This document shows, piece after piece, positions 27,821 through 37,500 of a DNA stretch of 64,000 nucleotides. The notes under the pieces are model-generated. The model had not been told where the DNA came from. It searched no databases and worked only from the letters and a program-made list of their open reading frames with translations. The translations under genes and the position numbers were made by a program. Position 1 is the stretch's first letter, and each line of letters opens with the position of its first letter. This stretch comes from VXYL01 sp965199875 (GTDB taxonomy: Bacteria > Pseudomonadota > Gammaproteobacteria > Pseudomonadales > Azotimanducaceae): the NCBI GenBank assembly GCA_965199875.1, contig OZ241346.1, positions 3,906,001 to 3,970,000 of the forward strand, in the 5' to 3' direction.

Positions 27821-27998
27821 CAGGCAGGGAACGCCCGCAAGCGGAGTTCACCTAGGCCGCGGTGCAAAGTGACATTTGCGGTGGGTTCCGCCCTCCCCCT
27901 CCGGTCGCGGTCGTCTGGGCATAACCCACTCGCTCGCATACGAGGCGCTGCCGGCCTACAGGAGGGCTCTTGCTAATTCCTCTATGCCGAAACAGAGG

Positions 27999-28058
27999 CG
28001 AGTTCTTGGAAACCAGCGCCAACGAGATTCTGGTGGACGGGCGATGCGGCCGCTGCAG
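27999..28058 (+). pseudogene. Fragment of nadA 3' end
   Basis: About 40 bases at 27999-28039 nearly match nadA 11625-11667 (gcgagttc...gattctggtggacg). After a short deletion, 28040-28058 matches the next part of nadA (gcggccgctgcag). It is a copied scrap without coding capacity. The rest of 27821-28114 shows nothing recognisable. Confidence 0.65.
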
Positions 28059-28114
28059 ATTCTCCCTCGGCTGACGGCGACGCCGGCACAATTGCAGGCG
28101 AAGCCTTGCGCAGC

Positions 28115-29518
28115 TCAGCGTGGATCGAGCAGCAGGAGTTCACGCAAACCGTCCTTCAACGGCAGCCGAGCGGGTACTCTGAAGCGTTGCGCCACTTGCC
28201 TGTCGAAGTTCTCCCGCGTGTAGTCGGCATACTGTTCCTCCTTGTTCGCCAACAGCTTCTTGAACATCTCGTCGCGGCGTTCGACGAACTCGATGACGAT
28301 CGTTGCCTGCAGGCTGCGCAGCCAGTCCATCAATAGCGCAAGCGGTACGTTGGCGGCAACGCGCAGATGGTGAATCAAGGCGAGGCACAGCACCATGTCA
28401 GGCTTGCGCCGGCTGTCGAAGGCCGGGCGTTCGCGACCTGCCCAGCCGAGGCCCGGCGACGGGTTGGCAATGTCCACTACCAGCGGGACGACATTGCGCG
28501 GCTGGTCTGCACCGCTGATCTTCCGGTAGAGCAGTTCAATGGCGTCGTGTTCGCTATCCACGGCGATTACAACGCCGGCCGACCGCGCTGCAACTTGCGC
28601 TATGTGGCCGGTGTTCGCACCTAGATCCCATACGAGGTGGGGTCGTCTCGCCGCGGTTTGCTCGGAGACAAAGCGCTCCTTCTTGTCGTAGTCTGCATCG
28701 GCGTAGGAATGGGTGCCCGAATATCCAGTCCACGGCGAAGCTGGTCGATACGAGAGGCTTGACACCAGCCGCCGCAGGCTCTCGACCAATGCCAGCAACG
28801 CGGTCTGAGATTGCTTGCCGGAACTTTTTGCGAGCGCTTGCCTTGCTGCCGCGCGCTCTGCTTTGGCCGGAAACCAGACGTGCAATGGGACGCCGCGCCG
28901 AAAGCGCCGCAGACCCGGGAAGTAGCGTAGGGCTTCCTCGGCCGGAATGCCCTCCAAGCGTGCGCGAAGCAGCGGCGGCGAGGGGATGCCAAGGTGCGCC
29001 GCCATGAGCAGCGGCGTCAGATAGGTCGCGCAGAACTGTCTGTATCCGTGCCAGTATTGGCCGCTCCAGGGGATGAAGGACGGCACGTCGATGAACGTTG
29101 GGCGGGTGCCTGGCCACTGCACGTTGAACGGCGTAGCGTCCTTGAGCGTCCAGCCGTGCGGAATGCCCGTCGCCAGCAGGCGCAGTTGCAGCAGCGCGGC
29201 GTCCTTGAGCATGGAAAACGGCCACTCGTAAGGCCAGGTTAGGAAGTCGATCGGCTGATGTTCGATCGCGCCTGCCAGCTGCTGCCCCCCGCCTATTCGC
29301 CGTACATGCGCGTCTCCTGCGTCGAGCATCCATGTACGGACGACATCGCCGTCTTGCATCAGACGTCGGAAGAACGGAGCGCTAAGGAGCCTTGTCAAGT
29401 CCTCGAGGGCATCGAGGCGCAGGGCGCGGATGACCCTCTCGCCATGCTCACCCCCAACTCGATAGACCCGTCCTGCCGGATCCTTGAAAGAGCCGTCGTC
29501 AGCGTGGAGGTTCTTCAT
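28115..29518 (-). CDS. SAM-dependent methyltransferase with N-terminal kinase-like region
   Basis: This is a 467-residue protein from the ATG at 29518; an ATG at 29587 would add 23 residues. The N-terminal half has the pattern WPYEWPFSMLKDAALLQLRL then HGWTLKDATPFNVQW then TFIDVPSF, typical of a family that includes rhizobial NoeA-like proteins. The C-terminal half is a class I methyltransferase with motif I VWDLGANTGHIAQVAA. Its start overlaps the small membrane protein gene by 20 bases. Together with the sulfatase it forms a three-gene cassette that probably modifies a surface glycan or similar exported molecule (inference). No methyl acceptor can be named. Confidence 0.75.
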   Translation of the reverse strand: MKNLHADDGSFKDPAGRVYRVGGEHGERVIRALRLDALEDLTRLLSAPFFRRLMQDGDVVRTWMLDAGDAHVRRIGGGQQLAGAIEHQPIDFLTWPYEWPFSMLKDAALLQLRLLATGIPHGWTLKDATPFNVQWPGTRPTFIDVPSFIPWSGQYWHGYRQFCATYLTPLLMAAHLGIPSPPLLRARLEGIPAEEALRYFPGLRRFRRGVPLHVWFPAKAERAAARQALAKSSGKQSQTALLALVESLRRLVSSLSYRPASPWTGYSGTHSYADADYDKKERFVSEQTAARRPHLVWDLGANTGHIAQVAARSAGVVIAVDSEHDAIELLYRKISGADQPRNVVPLVVDIANPSPGLGWAGRERPAFDSRRKPDMVLCLALIHHLRVAANVPLALLMDWLRSLQATIVIEFVERRDEMFKKLLANKEEQYADYTRENFDRQVAQRFRVPARLPLKDGLRELLLLDPR

Positions 29519-29720
29519 CAAGGTCGCCGCTGACCCCGTCGGGCGCGGCTTCCTCTGCCTCGCCGGGCGACGGCCGAGCATTGCCAAAAAAGCGTTCCTT
29601 CAAGCGTTGACATGCGCGCCGGAACGTGTAGCCCACAGCGGACAAAAACCCCAGTATGGAGACGATGACGAAGGCCGCCGAGCCGGGGTCTATGTATGCA
29701 AGCATAAATTGGCTATTCAT
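29499..29720 (-). CDS. Small one-TM protein of the sulfatase-methyltransferase cassette
   Basis: This 73-residue protein carries an N-terminal AYIDPGSAAFVIVSILGFL segment, one predicted transmembrane helix, a short basic stretch (RRACQRLKERFF) and an acidic tail. Small proteins with the YIDPG-TM layout occur beside this type of methyltransferase. The ATG at 29720 overlaps the sulfatase stop by eight bases (ATGAATAG). An alternative ATG lies at 29705. Its end overlaps the methyltransferase start. It may help localise the cassette's enzymes at the membrane, which is inference. Confidence 0.65.
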   Translation of the reverse strand: MNSQFMLAYIDPGSAAFVIVSILGFLSAVGYTFRRACQRLKERFFGNARPSPGEAEEAAPDGVSGDLDEEPPR

Positions 29721-31178
29721 ACATGGAACCTGCGAAATCCGTCGCGCCTTCGTAGCCTGCCAAAGCCAAAGCGCGGGTGTACACGAGTTCCGGCTGCTGC
29801 ACGATGGGCCGAACGAGGGGATCCTGACCGTCCGACAAGCACCGAAGCACTGCATGAACGGCGTCCAGCGTGGTCATATACCCCTTCGACAGGACTTCAT
29901 CGAACGAACCGTCGCATACCGATGGCGGATAGACACCCCCAAGAACGGCGAAGCGGTCCTGAATGACGAAATCAGGCGCTTCAACGACATCCATACCACG
30001 GGAGAGCCACATGCCGTGGTCGCCGTATACCAGAAGAATGCCATTCGGATCTTCTTGTTGGAGCCGTCGAAGGATGTAGGACAAGTCCTTGGCTGCGTCG
30101 CTGCTTCGCCGCAAGTATTGGTCTCTGAATTTGCGAAATTGCCGCTCATCGGAAGGGTCGTAGGAAAGGTTGGTGTGCCCTGGAAAGTCAATGTGCTCCA
30201 TAGTGAAGCGAGGGCCGCTGGCACTGACGTAGAAAGACGCACGCGTCTGAGTCAGCTCGGACCGGGGGACTACCGCCAGTAGACAATATCCCCAGGAAGC
30301 CCAGTTTCGCAAGCTGTCGTCGAGCAAATTGCAGTACGTCGAGCCCGTCTTGACAAGGTACTGGTCCACAAACTGGCCTTGCCTCTTTCCAAGGTAGTCG
30401 GTGGCATACGCCGTCGTCGTCGTGTAACCGTTTCGGCGCATGGTCTCAAGCAGCGGGCTCGGATTCAACCCAGCGAACAAGTACGGGTTCTCATCGAGCT
30501 GGCGCCACTGACTCCAAATACTTCCGGATCAAGAGACAGCAATTCGGATAACGTTCTGAGTGTATGCGAGCCATTGGCGAAGAAGTTCTTGAACCGTCGA
30601 AAATGACCGTCGAAGACAACGTGGAATTCCGTTCCGTCTAAATCGAGGTGCTTCTTCAGCAAACTCCTCGGAACTATGGAATCGAACGAAACGAAATAGA
30701 GATTTGGCGTCTTTGAGAACGAGACGTAGCGGATGTTTGAAGTGTCGCCCGACACGCTTTCCACCTGAACCGGCGGCGTGTGGCTGGCGACCCATGCCGC
30801 GAAACCGACCGCGGTGATCATGCACAGCCCGGCACCAACCCCGCTCTTTTCATCGATAGCCCGGCAGGCGATGAACAGAGCGAAGGCGGCTAGGCTCAAC
30901 AGCCCGAAGGCAGTGACTCGGCTGTCGACGAGCCAGAGCTCGGTATGGACGACGAGGGTTGTCGCCACGCCGACAGTCGTGATCAGCGCCGTGAGCGCAT
31001 TGCTGAGGTTGGGAAGACGCCGCAACAGAAGGGCAGCACCAGCGAGCAGGCCTACATTGGCTGCGCCGAGCAACAGGATCGCTTTCAAGTCAGATGGGGA
31101 AAATGCCTCTGGGGAGGAAGTATAGGTGACCGCGAATGAGAGCGCGATCAACGTCCCGGCGAAGCCGACCTTGGCCAA
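29713..31178 (-). pseudogene. Membrane-bound sulfatase-family protein, frameshifted
   Basis: Two overlapping frames together encode one protein of the alkaline phosphatase/sulfatase superfamily. The 5' part (31178-30465, TTG start) has several transmembrane helices and the beginning of the catalytic domain (NLYFVSFDSIVPRSLL). The 3' part (30480-29713) holds ILLVYGDHGMWLSRG, the metal-binding D-H motif. The join lies around 30465-30490, where the first frame ends in RTRTCSLG while the other reads DENPYLFAGLNPS; a one-base shift restores continuity. Upstream, a 10-G tract separates a further possible N-terminus (from 31317). It is probably inactive as it stands unless the shift is a sequencing error. 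Confidence 0.7.
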
Positions 31179-31207
31179 GCTGCGTGGAAACGAGATCAGT
31201 CGGGGGA

Positions 31208-31217
31208 GGGGGGGGGG
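31208..31217. repeat. Homopolymer tract, ten G (ten C on the sulfatase strand)
   Basis: This run of ten G sits just upstream of the TTG used as sulfatase start. On the minus strand it encodes a Pro run. Loss of one base would join the 5' frame starting at 31317 (MKRPKGSRNHAAAA) to LISFPRSLAKVGFAG of the sulfatase. The tract is therefore a candidate slippage site. Confidence 0.6.
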
Positions 31218-31467
31218 CTGAGCCGGCCAAGGCGAGACTCTGGCTGCGCTGATTGGCCAGCAGCGACGTTCCGCTTGCCGCGGCGGCGTGGTTGCGAGAT
31301 CCCTTGGGTCTCTTCATTCATGGGTCGTCTTGTCTGCGGTTGTCATCAACAATACAGTTTCCATGCCCCTCGCGCTACTGCATGTTGGACTCAAGCCAGT
31401 CGCGTAGTTCGCGTCCGGCGGGGCGCATCCGTCGCCAACCTGACTCCTCGGCGAAGGTCGACGCCGC

Positions 31468-32979
31468 TCAAGGCATCCAGGGTGCCTCGGTTCGCACATC
31501 CCGCCCGAGGCGCTGTTGGCGTCCCCCGCGCTGTTCCCGAGTGGCCGCCAGCTCGGTACGCAGGTCGATGATGCGCTGATCGAGGCCGGCGAGCAGGCGG
31601 CGGTCCTCCTCGTCCACCAGCCGCCGGGCGTAGTCGATGTGCTGCACCGCCATGCGGTAGTCGCCCACCAGCGCGAAGTACTCGGCACGCGCTCTGTGCA
31701 CGCCGATGGTGTCGCCGGCCAGTCCGGCGGTTTCCGCGAGCAGTTCCCAGACGTCGATGTCCTGGGCGTTCACGTGCAGGTGGCGACGCAACACCTCCAC
31801 CGACTCGGCGTAGCGCTGGTCCGCATTCAGCGCCAAGGCGTAGAGGAAGGTCAGCGGTTCGTTGTCCGGGTTGATGGCCAGCTGCCGGGACAGCAGCGCC
31901 AGCGCCTCTTCGACGTGCTTGGCGGCGATCAGCAGTTCGGCGTAGGAAGCCGTCATGAGCAGGCTGTCCGCATATCGGCGGTGCAGCTGCCGGCCCAGAT
32001 CGGCGGCGTTTTCGTGTTCGCCGATCTGCGCCAGCGCCAAAGCCACGGCGTAGCGGTCCACGTCGCTGCCGCCGGTGCGGGCGCGCGCTTCCTCCAAGGC
32101 GCGTCGGGGCGACTCGGCGTAGCGGATCTGCACCCGGGCGCGCATCAGCTGGTAGTCGAGCGCCGGCGGCAGCGTGCGTTTCTCGAACCGTTCGAGCTGA
32201 TTGCGGGCGTCGCTGATCCGCGTTTCCGTCAGCGGATGGGTGAGCAGGAACTCCGGCGGCCGGTCGTCGAAGCGAAACGCCTGCCGCATGCGCTCGAACA
32301 TGCGCGCCATGCCGTCCGGTTCGAGGCCGGCCTTGACCAGCGTGTTGAGGCCGATGCGGTCCGCTTCCTGCTCCCGGGTGCGGCTGAAACGCAGCCCTTG
32401 GTCGGCGAGCAGCGCCTGCGTGCCGTAGGCGGCAGCCATGCCGGCGTCGCCGCCTCCGGAGGCGGCGATGAGGATGGACGCCAGCATTCCAGCCAGCATC
32501 CACGGCGTCATGGCGCGTTGCTGTTCGATGCCCCGGGCGTAGTGCCGCTGGCTCAAGTGCGCCAGCTCGTGGGCGATGACGCTGGAATACTCGCTTTCGT
32601 CCTGGGCGTAGAGGAACAGGCCCAGGTTGATGCCGACGATGCCCCCCGGAACCGCGAAGGCGTTGATCTGCGGGCTGTCGATCAACACCGTGTCGAGGGC
32701 GGCCTCGAACAGATCGGATTTCTCCGCCAGCCGATAGACGTTCAGACGGGCGTAGTACTTGAGGATGGGATCGTCCACCGTGCGCACCCTGGCGCGAATC
32801 TGCTTCAGCGCCGCCCGGGCCAGATCGCGCTCGGCGGCGGCAGAGACGATGGCGGAAGAGCCGTCGCCCAAGGAGGGCAGATCGGCAGCCGCCGCCCCCT
32901 TCGCGAGCATGGCCGGCGCGACGATGGCCAACGCCAGCGCTCGGAGCATCGGCGCAAGACGGTTCCGCCCAACGATCAT
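31468..32979 (-). CDS. bepA: BepA-type periplasmic M48 metalloprotease/chaperone
   Basis: This 503-residue protein has a signal peptide (LALAIVAPAMLAKGAAAA), the zinc motif HELAH with the downstream EQEADRIG glutamate, and C-terminal TPR repeats. BepA assists or degrades outer-membrane proteins such as LptD at the BAM complex. The ATG at 32979 has a nearby AGAGG; an ATG at 32997 would add six residues. It is divergent from tusA-perM, the arrangement seen around yfgC in other gammaproteobacteria. Confidence 0.92.
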   Translation of the reverse strand: MIVGRNRLAPMLRALALAIVAPAMLAKGAAAADLPSLGDGSSAIVSAAAERDLARAALKQIRARVRTVDDPILKYYARLNVYRLAEKSDLFEAALDTVLIDSPQINAFAVPGGIVGINLGLFLYAQDESEYSSVIAHELAHLSQRHYARGIEQQRAMTPWMLAGMLASILIAASGGGDAGMAAAYGTQALLADQGLRFSRTREQEADRIGLNTLVKAGLEPDGMARMFERMRQAFRFDDRPPEFLLTHPLTETRISDARNQLERFEKRTLPPALDYQLMRARVQIRYAESPRRALEEARARTGGSDVDRYAVALALAQIGEHENAADLGRQLHRRYADSLLMTASYAELLIAAKHVEEALALLSRQLAINPDNEPLTFLYALALNADQRYAESVEVLRRHLHVNAQDIDVWELLAETAGLAGDTIGVHRARAEYFALVGDYRMAVQHIDYARRLVDEEDRRLLAGLDQRIIDLRTELAATREQRGGRQQRLGRDVRTEAPWMP

Positions 32980-33074
32980 TCTTGCCTCTACCTGCACCTT
33001 CAGCGTCGCGAACTATGACAGCCAAGCCAGCCATCCTATCCGTCAAACCGCCTGCTGGCCAATGCCGCGTGTGC

Positions 33075-33080
33075 CATAAT
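33075..33080 (+). promoter_or_regulatory. Candidate -10 box (CATAAT) before tusA
   Basis: CATAAT lies seven bases before the tusA ATG, within the recurring sequence ccATAATCGa seen also at 42030 (before the MaoC-type gene). No good -35 is visible. If used, the message would be leaderless. Confidence 0.25.
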
Positions 33081-33086
33081 CGAGCC

Positions 33087-33338
33087 ATGTCCGCCGACGC
33101 CAACGAACGCCCGGCAGCCGAGCTGGATGCCAGCGGCTTGAACTGCCCGATGCCTCTGCTCAAGGCGAAGAAGGCGTTGAACGAACTGGCCGCCGGCGAG
33201 CTGCTGCGCGTCGTCGCCACCGATCCGGGCTCGGTGCGCGACTTCCAGGTGTTCTCGGAGCAAAGCGGCCACGCGCTGCTGGAGTCGCGCCAGGAAAACG
33301 GCCGCTACCACTACCTGCTGAAGAAGAAAACGCGCTAG
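33087..33338 (+). CDS. tusA: TusA/SirA-family sulfur carrier
   Basis: This 83-residue protein has the family signature LDASGLNCPMPLLKAKKAL, where the Cys of CPxP carries persulfide sulfur, and the C-terminal beta-alpha pattern. TusA-family proteins relay sulfur for tRNA thiolation and other pathways. The copy between bepA and perM is standard in this lineage. No Shine-Dalgarno is visible before the ATG. Confidence 0.92.
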   Translation: MSADANERPAAELDASGLNCPMPLLKAKKALNELAAGELLRVVATDPGSVRDFQVFSEQSGHALLESRQENGRYHYLLKKKTR

Positions 33339-33406
33339 CGCGAGGCCGTGCATCCGGGCATGGGACTCCGGCAAGGAACAGCCAGCGCGCCGATGCCGAC
33401 AATGCC

Positions 33407-34471
33407 GTGAAGTTCGTCGAGGTCATCAGCGGCTGGATCAACCGCTACTTCGCCAATGAAGAGGCGATCTTCCTGGTCGTCACGATCACCGCCGCAGTTC
33501 TCGTGCTGGCGACCCTGGGCACGGTGCTGGCGCCCATTCTCACCGGTCTCGCCTTCGCCTACCTGCTCGAAGGCGCCGTGGCCCGTCTGGAGCGGCTGCG
33601 CATTCCCCGGCTGCTGGCCATCTGCGTGGTGGAAGTGCTGTTCCTCAGCGCGTTGATCGCCCTGGTGCTGGGCGTTCTGCCCTTGGTCTGGCGCCAGCTC
33701 AGCGACCTGGTGAACGCACTGCCGAGTTTCATCGAACGGGTGCGGGAACTCGCCGCGGAGCTGTCGGCGGACTACCCCGAGCTGTTTTCCGGCCCAGCGG
33801 TGGAGAACTGGATCGCCAGCTTCAGCAGCCAGGTGACCGAGGTCGGCGGCAGCGTCGTGCAGCAGCTGCTGGCGCAGCTGCCGAACGTTCTCGGCGTGCT
33901 CATCTTCCTGATTCTCGCGCCCATCGCGCTGTTCTTCTTCCTGAAGGACAAGCAGCGGATGCTGGCCGCCTTGCAGAGGCTGCTGCCGCGCAAACGCCGC
34001 CTGCTGGATCAGATCAGCAGCGTCATGGGCGTGCAGATCGGCAACTACATGCGCGGCAAGGCGCTGGAGATCGTCATCGTCGGCAGCGTCACCTTCCTGG
34101 TGCTGTCCGCGCTTGGCCTCGACTACGCCGCGCTGCTTGGCCTGATGGTCGGCGTGTCGGTGCTCATTCCATACGTCGGCGCGGCCGCCGTCACCCTGCC
34201 GGTGGCAGCTGCCGGGCTGCTGCAGTTCGGCTGGACGATGGACTTCCTCGTCGTCATGGTGGCCTATGCGGTCATTCAGGCGCTGGACGGCAACGTGCTG
34301 GTGCCGCTGCTGTTCTCGAAAGCCGTCAATCTGCATCCCATCGCCATCATCGTCGCGGTGCTCGCATTCGGCGGCATCTGGGGCTTCTGGGGCGTGTTCT
34401 TCGCCATTCCCCTGGCGACGCTGGTGAAGGCCGTCTACAACGCCTGGCCGAAGGCAGCAGCTTCGCCGTAG
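33407..34471 (+). CDS. perM: AI-2E/PerM-family membrane protein
   Basis: This 354-residue inner-membrane protein has about eight hydrophobic segments and the AI-2E transporter family layout, including the central amphipathic region (RLLPRKRRLLDQISSVM) and the conserved ALDGNVLVPLLFSKAVNLHP segment. Its substrate in this organism is unknown; members act as permeases or Na/H antiporters. GTG start at 33407, 68 bases after tusA. Confidence 0.9.
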   Translation: MKFVEVISGWINRYFANEEAIFLVVTITAAVLVLATLGTVLAPILTGLAFAYLLEGAVARLERLRIPRLLAICVVEVLFLSALIALVLGVLPLVWRQLSDLVNALPSFIERVRELAAELSADYPELFSGPAVENWIASFSSQVTEVGGSVVQQLLAQLPNVLGVLIFLILAPIALFFFLKDKQRMLAALQRLLPRKRRLLDQISSVMGVQIGNYMRGKALEIVIVGSVTFLVLSALGLDYAALLGLMVGVSVLIPYVGAAAVTLPVAAAGLLQFGWTMDFLVVMVAYAVIQALDGNVLVPLLFSKAVNLHPIAIIVAVLAFGGIWGFWGVFFAIPLATLVKAVYNAWPKAAASP

Positions 34472-34585
34472 TTGCTGTTGCTTGCGCAGTACGGCCGCAC
34501 ACGCACTTGGAGTTGACGGTACAGAGGGTTAAGGTGGCGCTGGTTCACTGGCCAAGGCTGCCAGCATGACAGGTGGAGGTGGGGC

Positions 34586-37500
34586 ATGAGCAGTGTCGCT
34601 TTGCGCGTCCTGGCCGCGGTCGCCGTGCTCGGTGCGGCCGTCGCCGTGGTGGTCGTGATGGACGGCCGTTCCGCTGTCCGCGCGCCATCCCCCGAACGCT
34701 CCGAAGAGTCTCCAGGCCTCGAAGAGGCGCGCCGCCAGATCGCCGCCGACGCCCAAGGCCGCGTGCGCGAGGCCACGGTGCAAGCCGCACCGCTGCCTTC
34801 CAGCTCGACCGAGCCGTTCCCCGTCCCGGCGCCTGCGGCGCCCGACGGCTACTCCTTCACCACGGCGCCGACCAAACTGGCGGTGGCTGCCTACCACCCA
34901 ACGTCGGAACCCGCCGCCGGCGAGCCCACGCAAGACGACGGCCTGGACTGGCTCTTTGCCGATGGCGGCGCGTCTTCGGCGGCCGTCGCGGGTCTGGCCG
35001 AGCAGATGCAGCGCGACTGGGTGTTCGGCTGGCTGCGCCTCGCCGATGGCGCCACCGCACAAGACGCGCGCAACGCCGTGGCGCCGCTCGGAGTCGACAT
35101 TCTGGCCGCGTCCGGGCCGTTGCTGCGCAGCCGTCTGCCGGCGGACGAAGCCAGCCTCGCTGCCGTCGCCGCGTTGCCCAGCGTGTCGGGCCTCGGCGTC
35201 GTGCCGCCCGAACGCAAGACGCGCGACGCCTTCAGGGCGGAGCTCCACGCCGCACCGTTCCGCCAGCTGCCGGTTCTGATCACGCTGATGGCGCACGACC
35301 CGGACTATCGCTGGCGGCGGGCATTGCAGGCGTTCGGCGTCGAGGTCGGGCGCTTCGACGCGGACATTCGCGCCTATGCAGCCAACGTCGATGCCGCCGC
35401 CTTCGACGGCGCTCTGCAAGCCGACTTCGTGCTGGCCATCGAGCCGATGGGCATGTACCACGCCGCCCACGACACCGCGGTTCCGGCCATGGGGGCGGAC
35501 GCCGTGCGCGTCCACATGGACGAGCCGGGCCTCTTCCGCGGCACCGGCGGCGCCGCCGTGCCCATCGGCGTGATGGACACCGGCCTCAACATCAACCACG
35601 TGGACATCGCCAGCCATCGTTCGAGCATCTGCGGCGCCAACTTCGTCTACAACGATCACAGAAACGAAGACGCGGATCTGTGGATGGATCAGAACGGCCA
35701 CGGCACCCACGTCACCGGCACCATTGCGGGGAACGGCTTCGCCAAGCCGCGCTATGCCGGCATGGCGCCTGCGGTGGCGCACATACGCTTCGCCAAAGTC
35801 CTAGGCCGAAGCGGCTCCGGGTTTTCCGACGGCATCTTCCGGGGCATGGACTATCTCGCCCAAGCGTCCGCTTGCGGCAGCGAAGCCGCAAAGCCGCTGG
35901 TCGTCAACATGAGCCTTGCAGCAAACAGCAGAGAGTGGCACGGCCGAACTTCCGGCGAGCGCAAGCTGGACGCAGTGGTCTGGGCGCATCGGCAGCTCTA
36001 CGTCGTTGCGCAGTCGAATGCCAGCATCAGCGGCTTCTCGAACTACGGCGCAGCCAAGAACTCGCTGTCGGTGGGTGCCGTGTACGACAACGGCGAACTC
36101 GCCCGGTTCAGCAGCTGGGGGCCTACTTTCGACGGCCGCCTGGCCCCGCAGCTCGTCGCCACCGGCGCGGATGTCTACTCGGCCCGGGGCCAAGGCAGCC
36201 GCGGCGGCTACGTCAGCTTAAGCGGCACGAGCATGGCGTCGCCTTCCGTCGCTGGCGTCGCCGCGCTCTTGCTGGACGCCGTTGCCGAATATCGCGAGCA
36301 GCCGGCGCTGACTCGGGCGCGGCTGATGGCCAGCGCCATCAAACCGGATGCCTGGCTGGATGCCGGCAGCGCCTTTCCAGCCGACAACCGCCAAGGGCCA
36401 GGCCGCTTGCAGGCGCAATTCGGCCTCGGCAAGGCGTCGGCGCGCACCAGCGTGCTGCAGCGCAAGGAAGCGGACGGCTGGGAGAACGGCGCCGTGGCCT
36501 CGACGCTGACGGCGGGAAGCTACGGCTATCAGGACATCGTCGTGCCGGAAGGCGCCAGCCGCTTGGATCTCGTCCTGGCGTGGGACGAACCGCCCGCCGA
36601 CACGATCGCCAGCACCGTGTTGAACGACCTCGACCTCTGGCTGGACAAGGACGCCGACTGCGCCGCGGCTGCCTGCGGCGAGTACGCGTCCACCTCTCGG
36701 CGCGACAACGTCGAGTGGATCATCGTCAAGAACCCCGCGGCAGGCACGTACCGGGCCCGCGTCGTGCCGCAACGCGTCTACACGGCGGCACCACGCGCCG
36801 GCCTGGCATGGACGGTCATCCGCGGCGCCTCCACGCCCAGTCTTCGCCTCAATGTGGAGGAGAGCCGTCTCATTGCCGAGCGGCGGCATCGTGTTGCACT
36901 CTCGCTGTCGGTGGATGCCTACGTCGCCGCAGGCGTGCAGGTGGCCATGTACGCCTGCCGCACTGTGGATGGTGGGACGTGCAGCCCGACCGGGCGAATA
37001 CTGCCCGTGACGGGGGAAGACGGCACCCGACGATCGCCAACGAGCGACTTCACAGTGGTGGGAGAAGTGGGCGTCGGAGAACGGCAGCGAATCGAGTTCG
37101 ACGTGGACCTGACTCTCTGGCGGAACGCGGAGCGGCTGTACTTCACAGCCAGCTCCTGGAACGCAAACCCAGCTACGGCCTCGGTTGCACTCGCCACCAC
37201 CGACGACTCCGAGACGCAACCAACGGCCCCGGCAGCGCCACCGGCAAACGACCAATTCGCGGACGCTGCAACGCTCCATGGCGCTCGCGGCAGCGTTGAT
37301 GCGGATCTGCTGGCCGCTACCTTTGAGCCAGGTGAACCCGCAACGCAGGGACGCGGCACGTCCCCTATCGGGTCCATCTGGTATCAGTGGACCGCGCCGG
37401 CGCGAGGCGCCGTTCACTTCGGCTCATCGAACAGGCATATCGACGTCTTGCAGGGCGAACGACTCGCCGCGTTGACGCAGACGGTAGCCAATAGGTGGGG

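Noticed and set aside
30465..30490. Programmed -1 frameshift in the sulfatase gene
   Set aside because: No slippery heptamer or downstream structure was recognised at the junction. A mutation or sequencing error is more likely.
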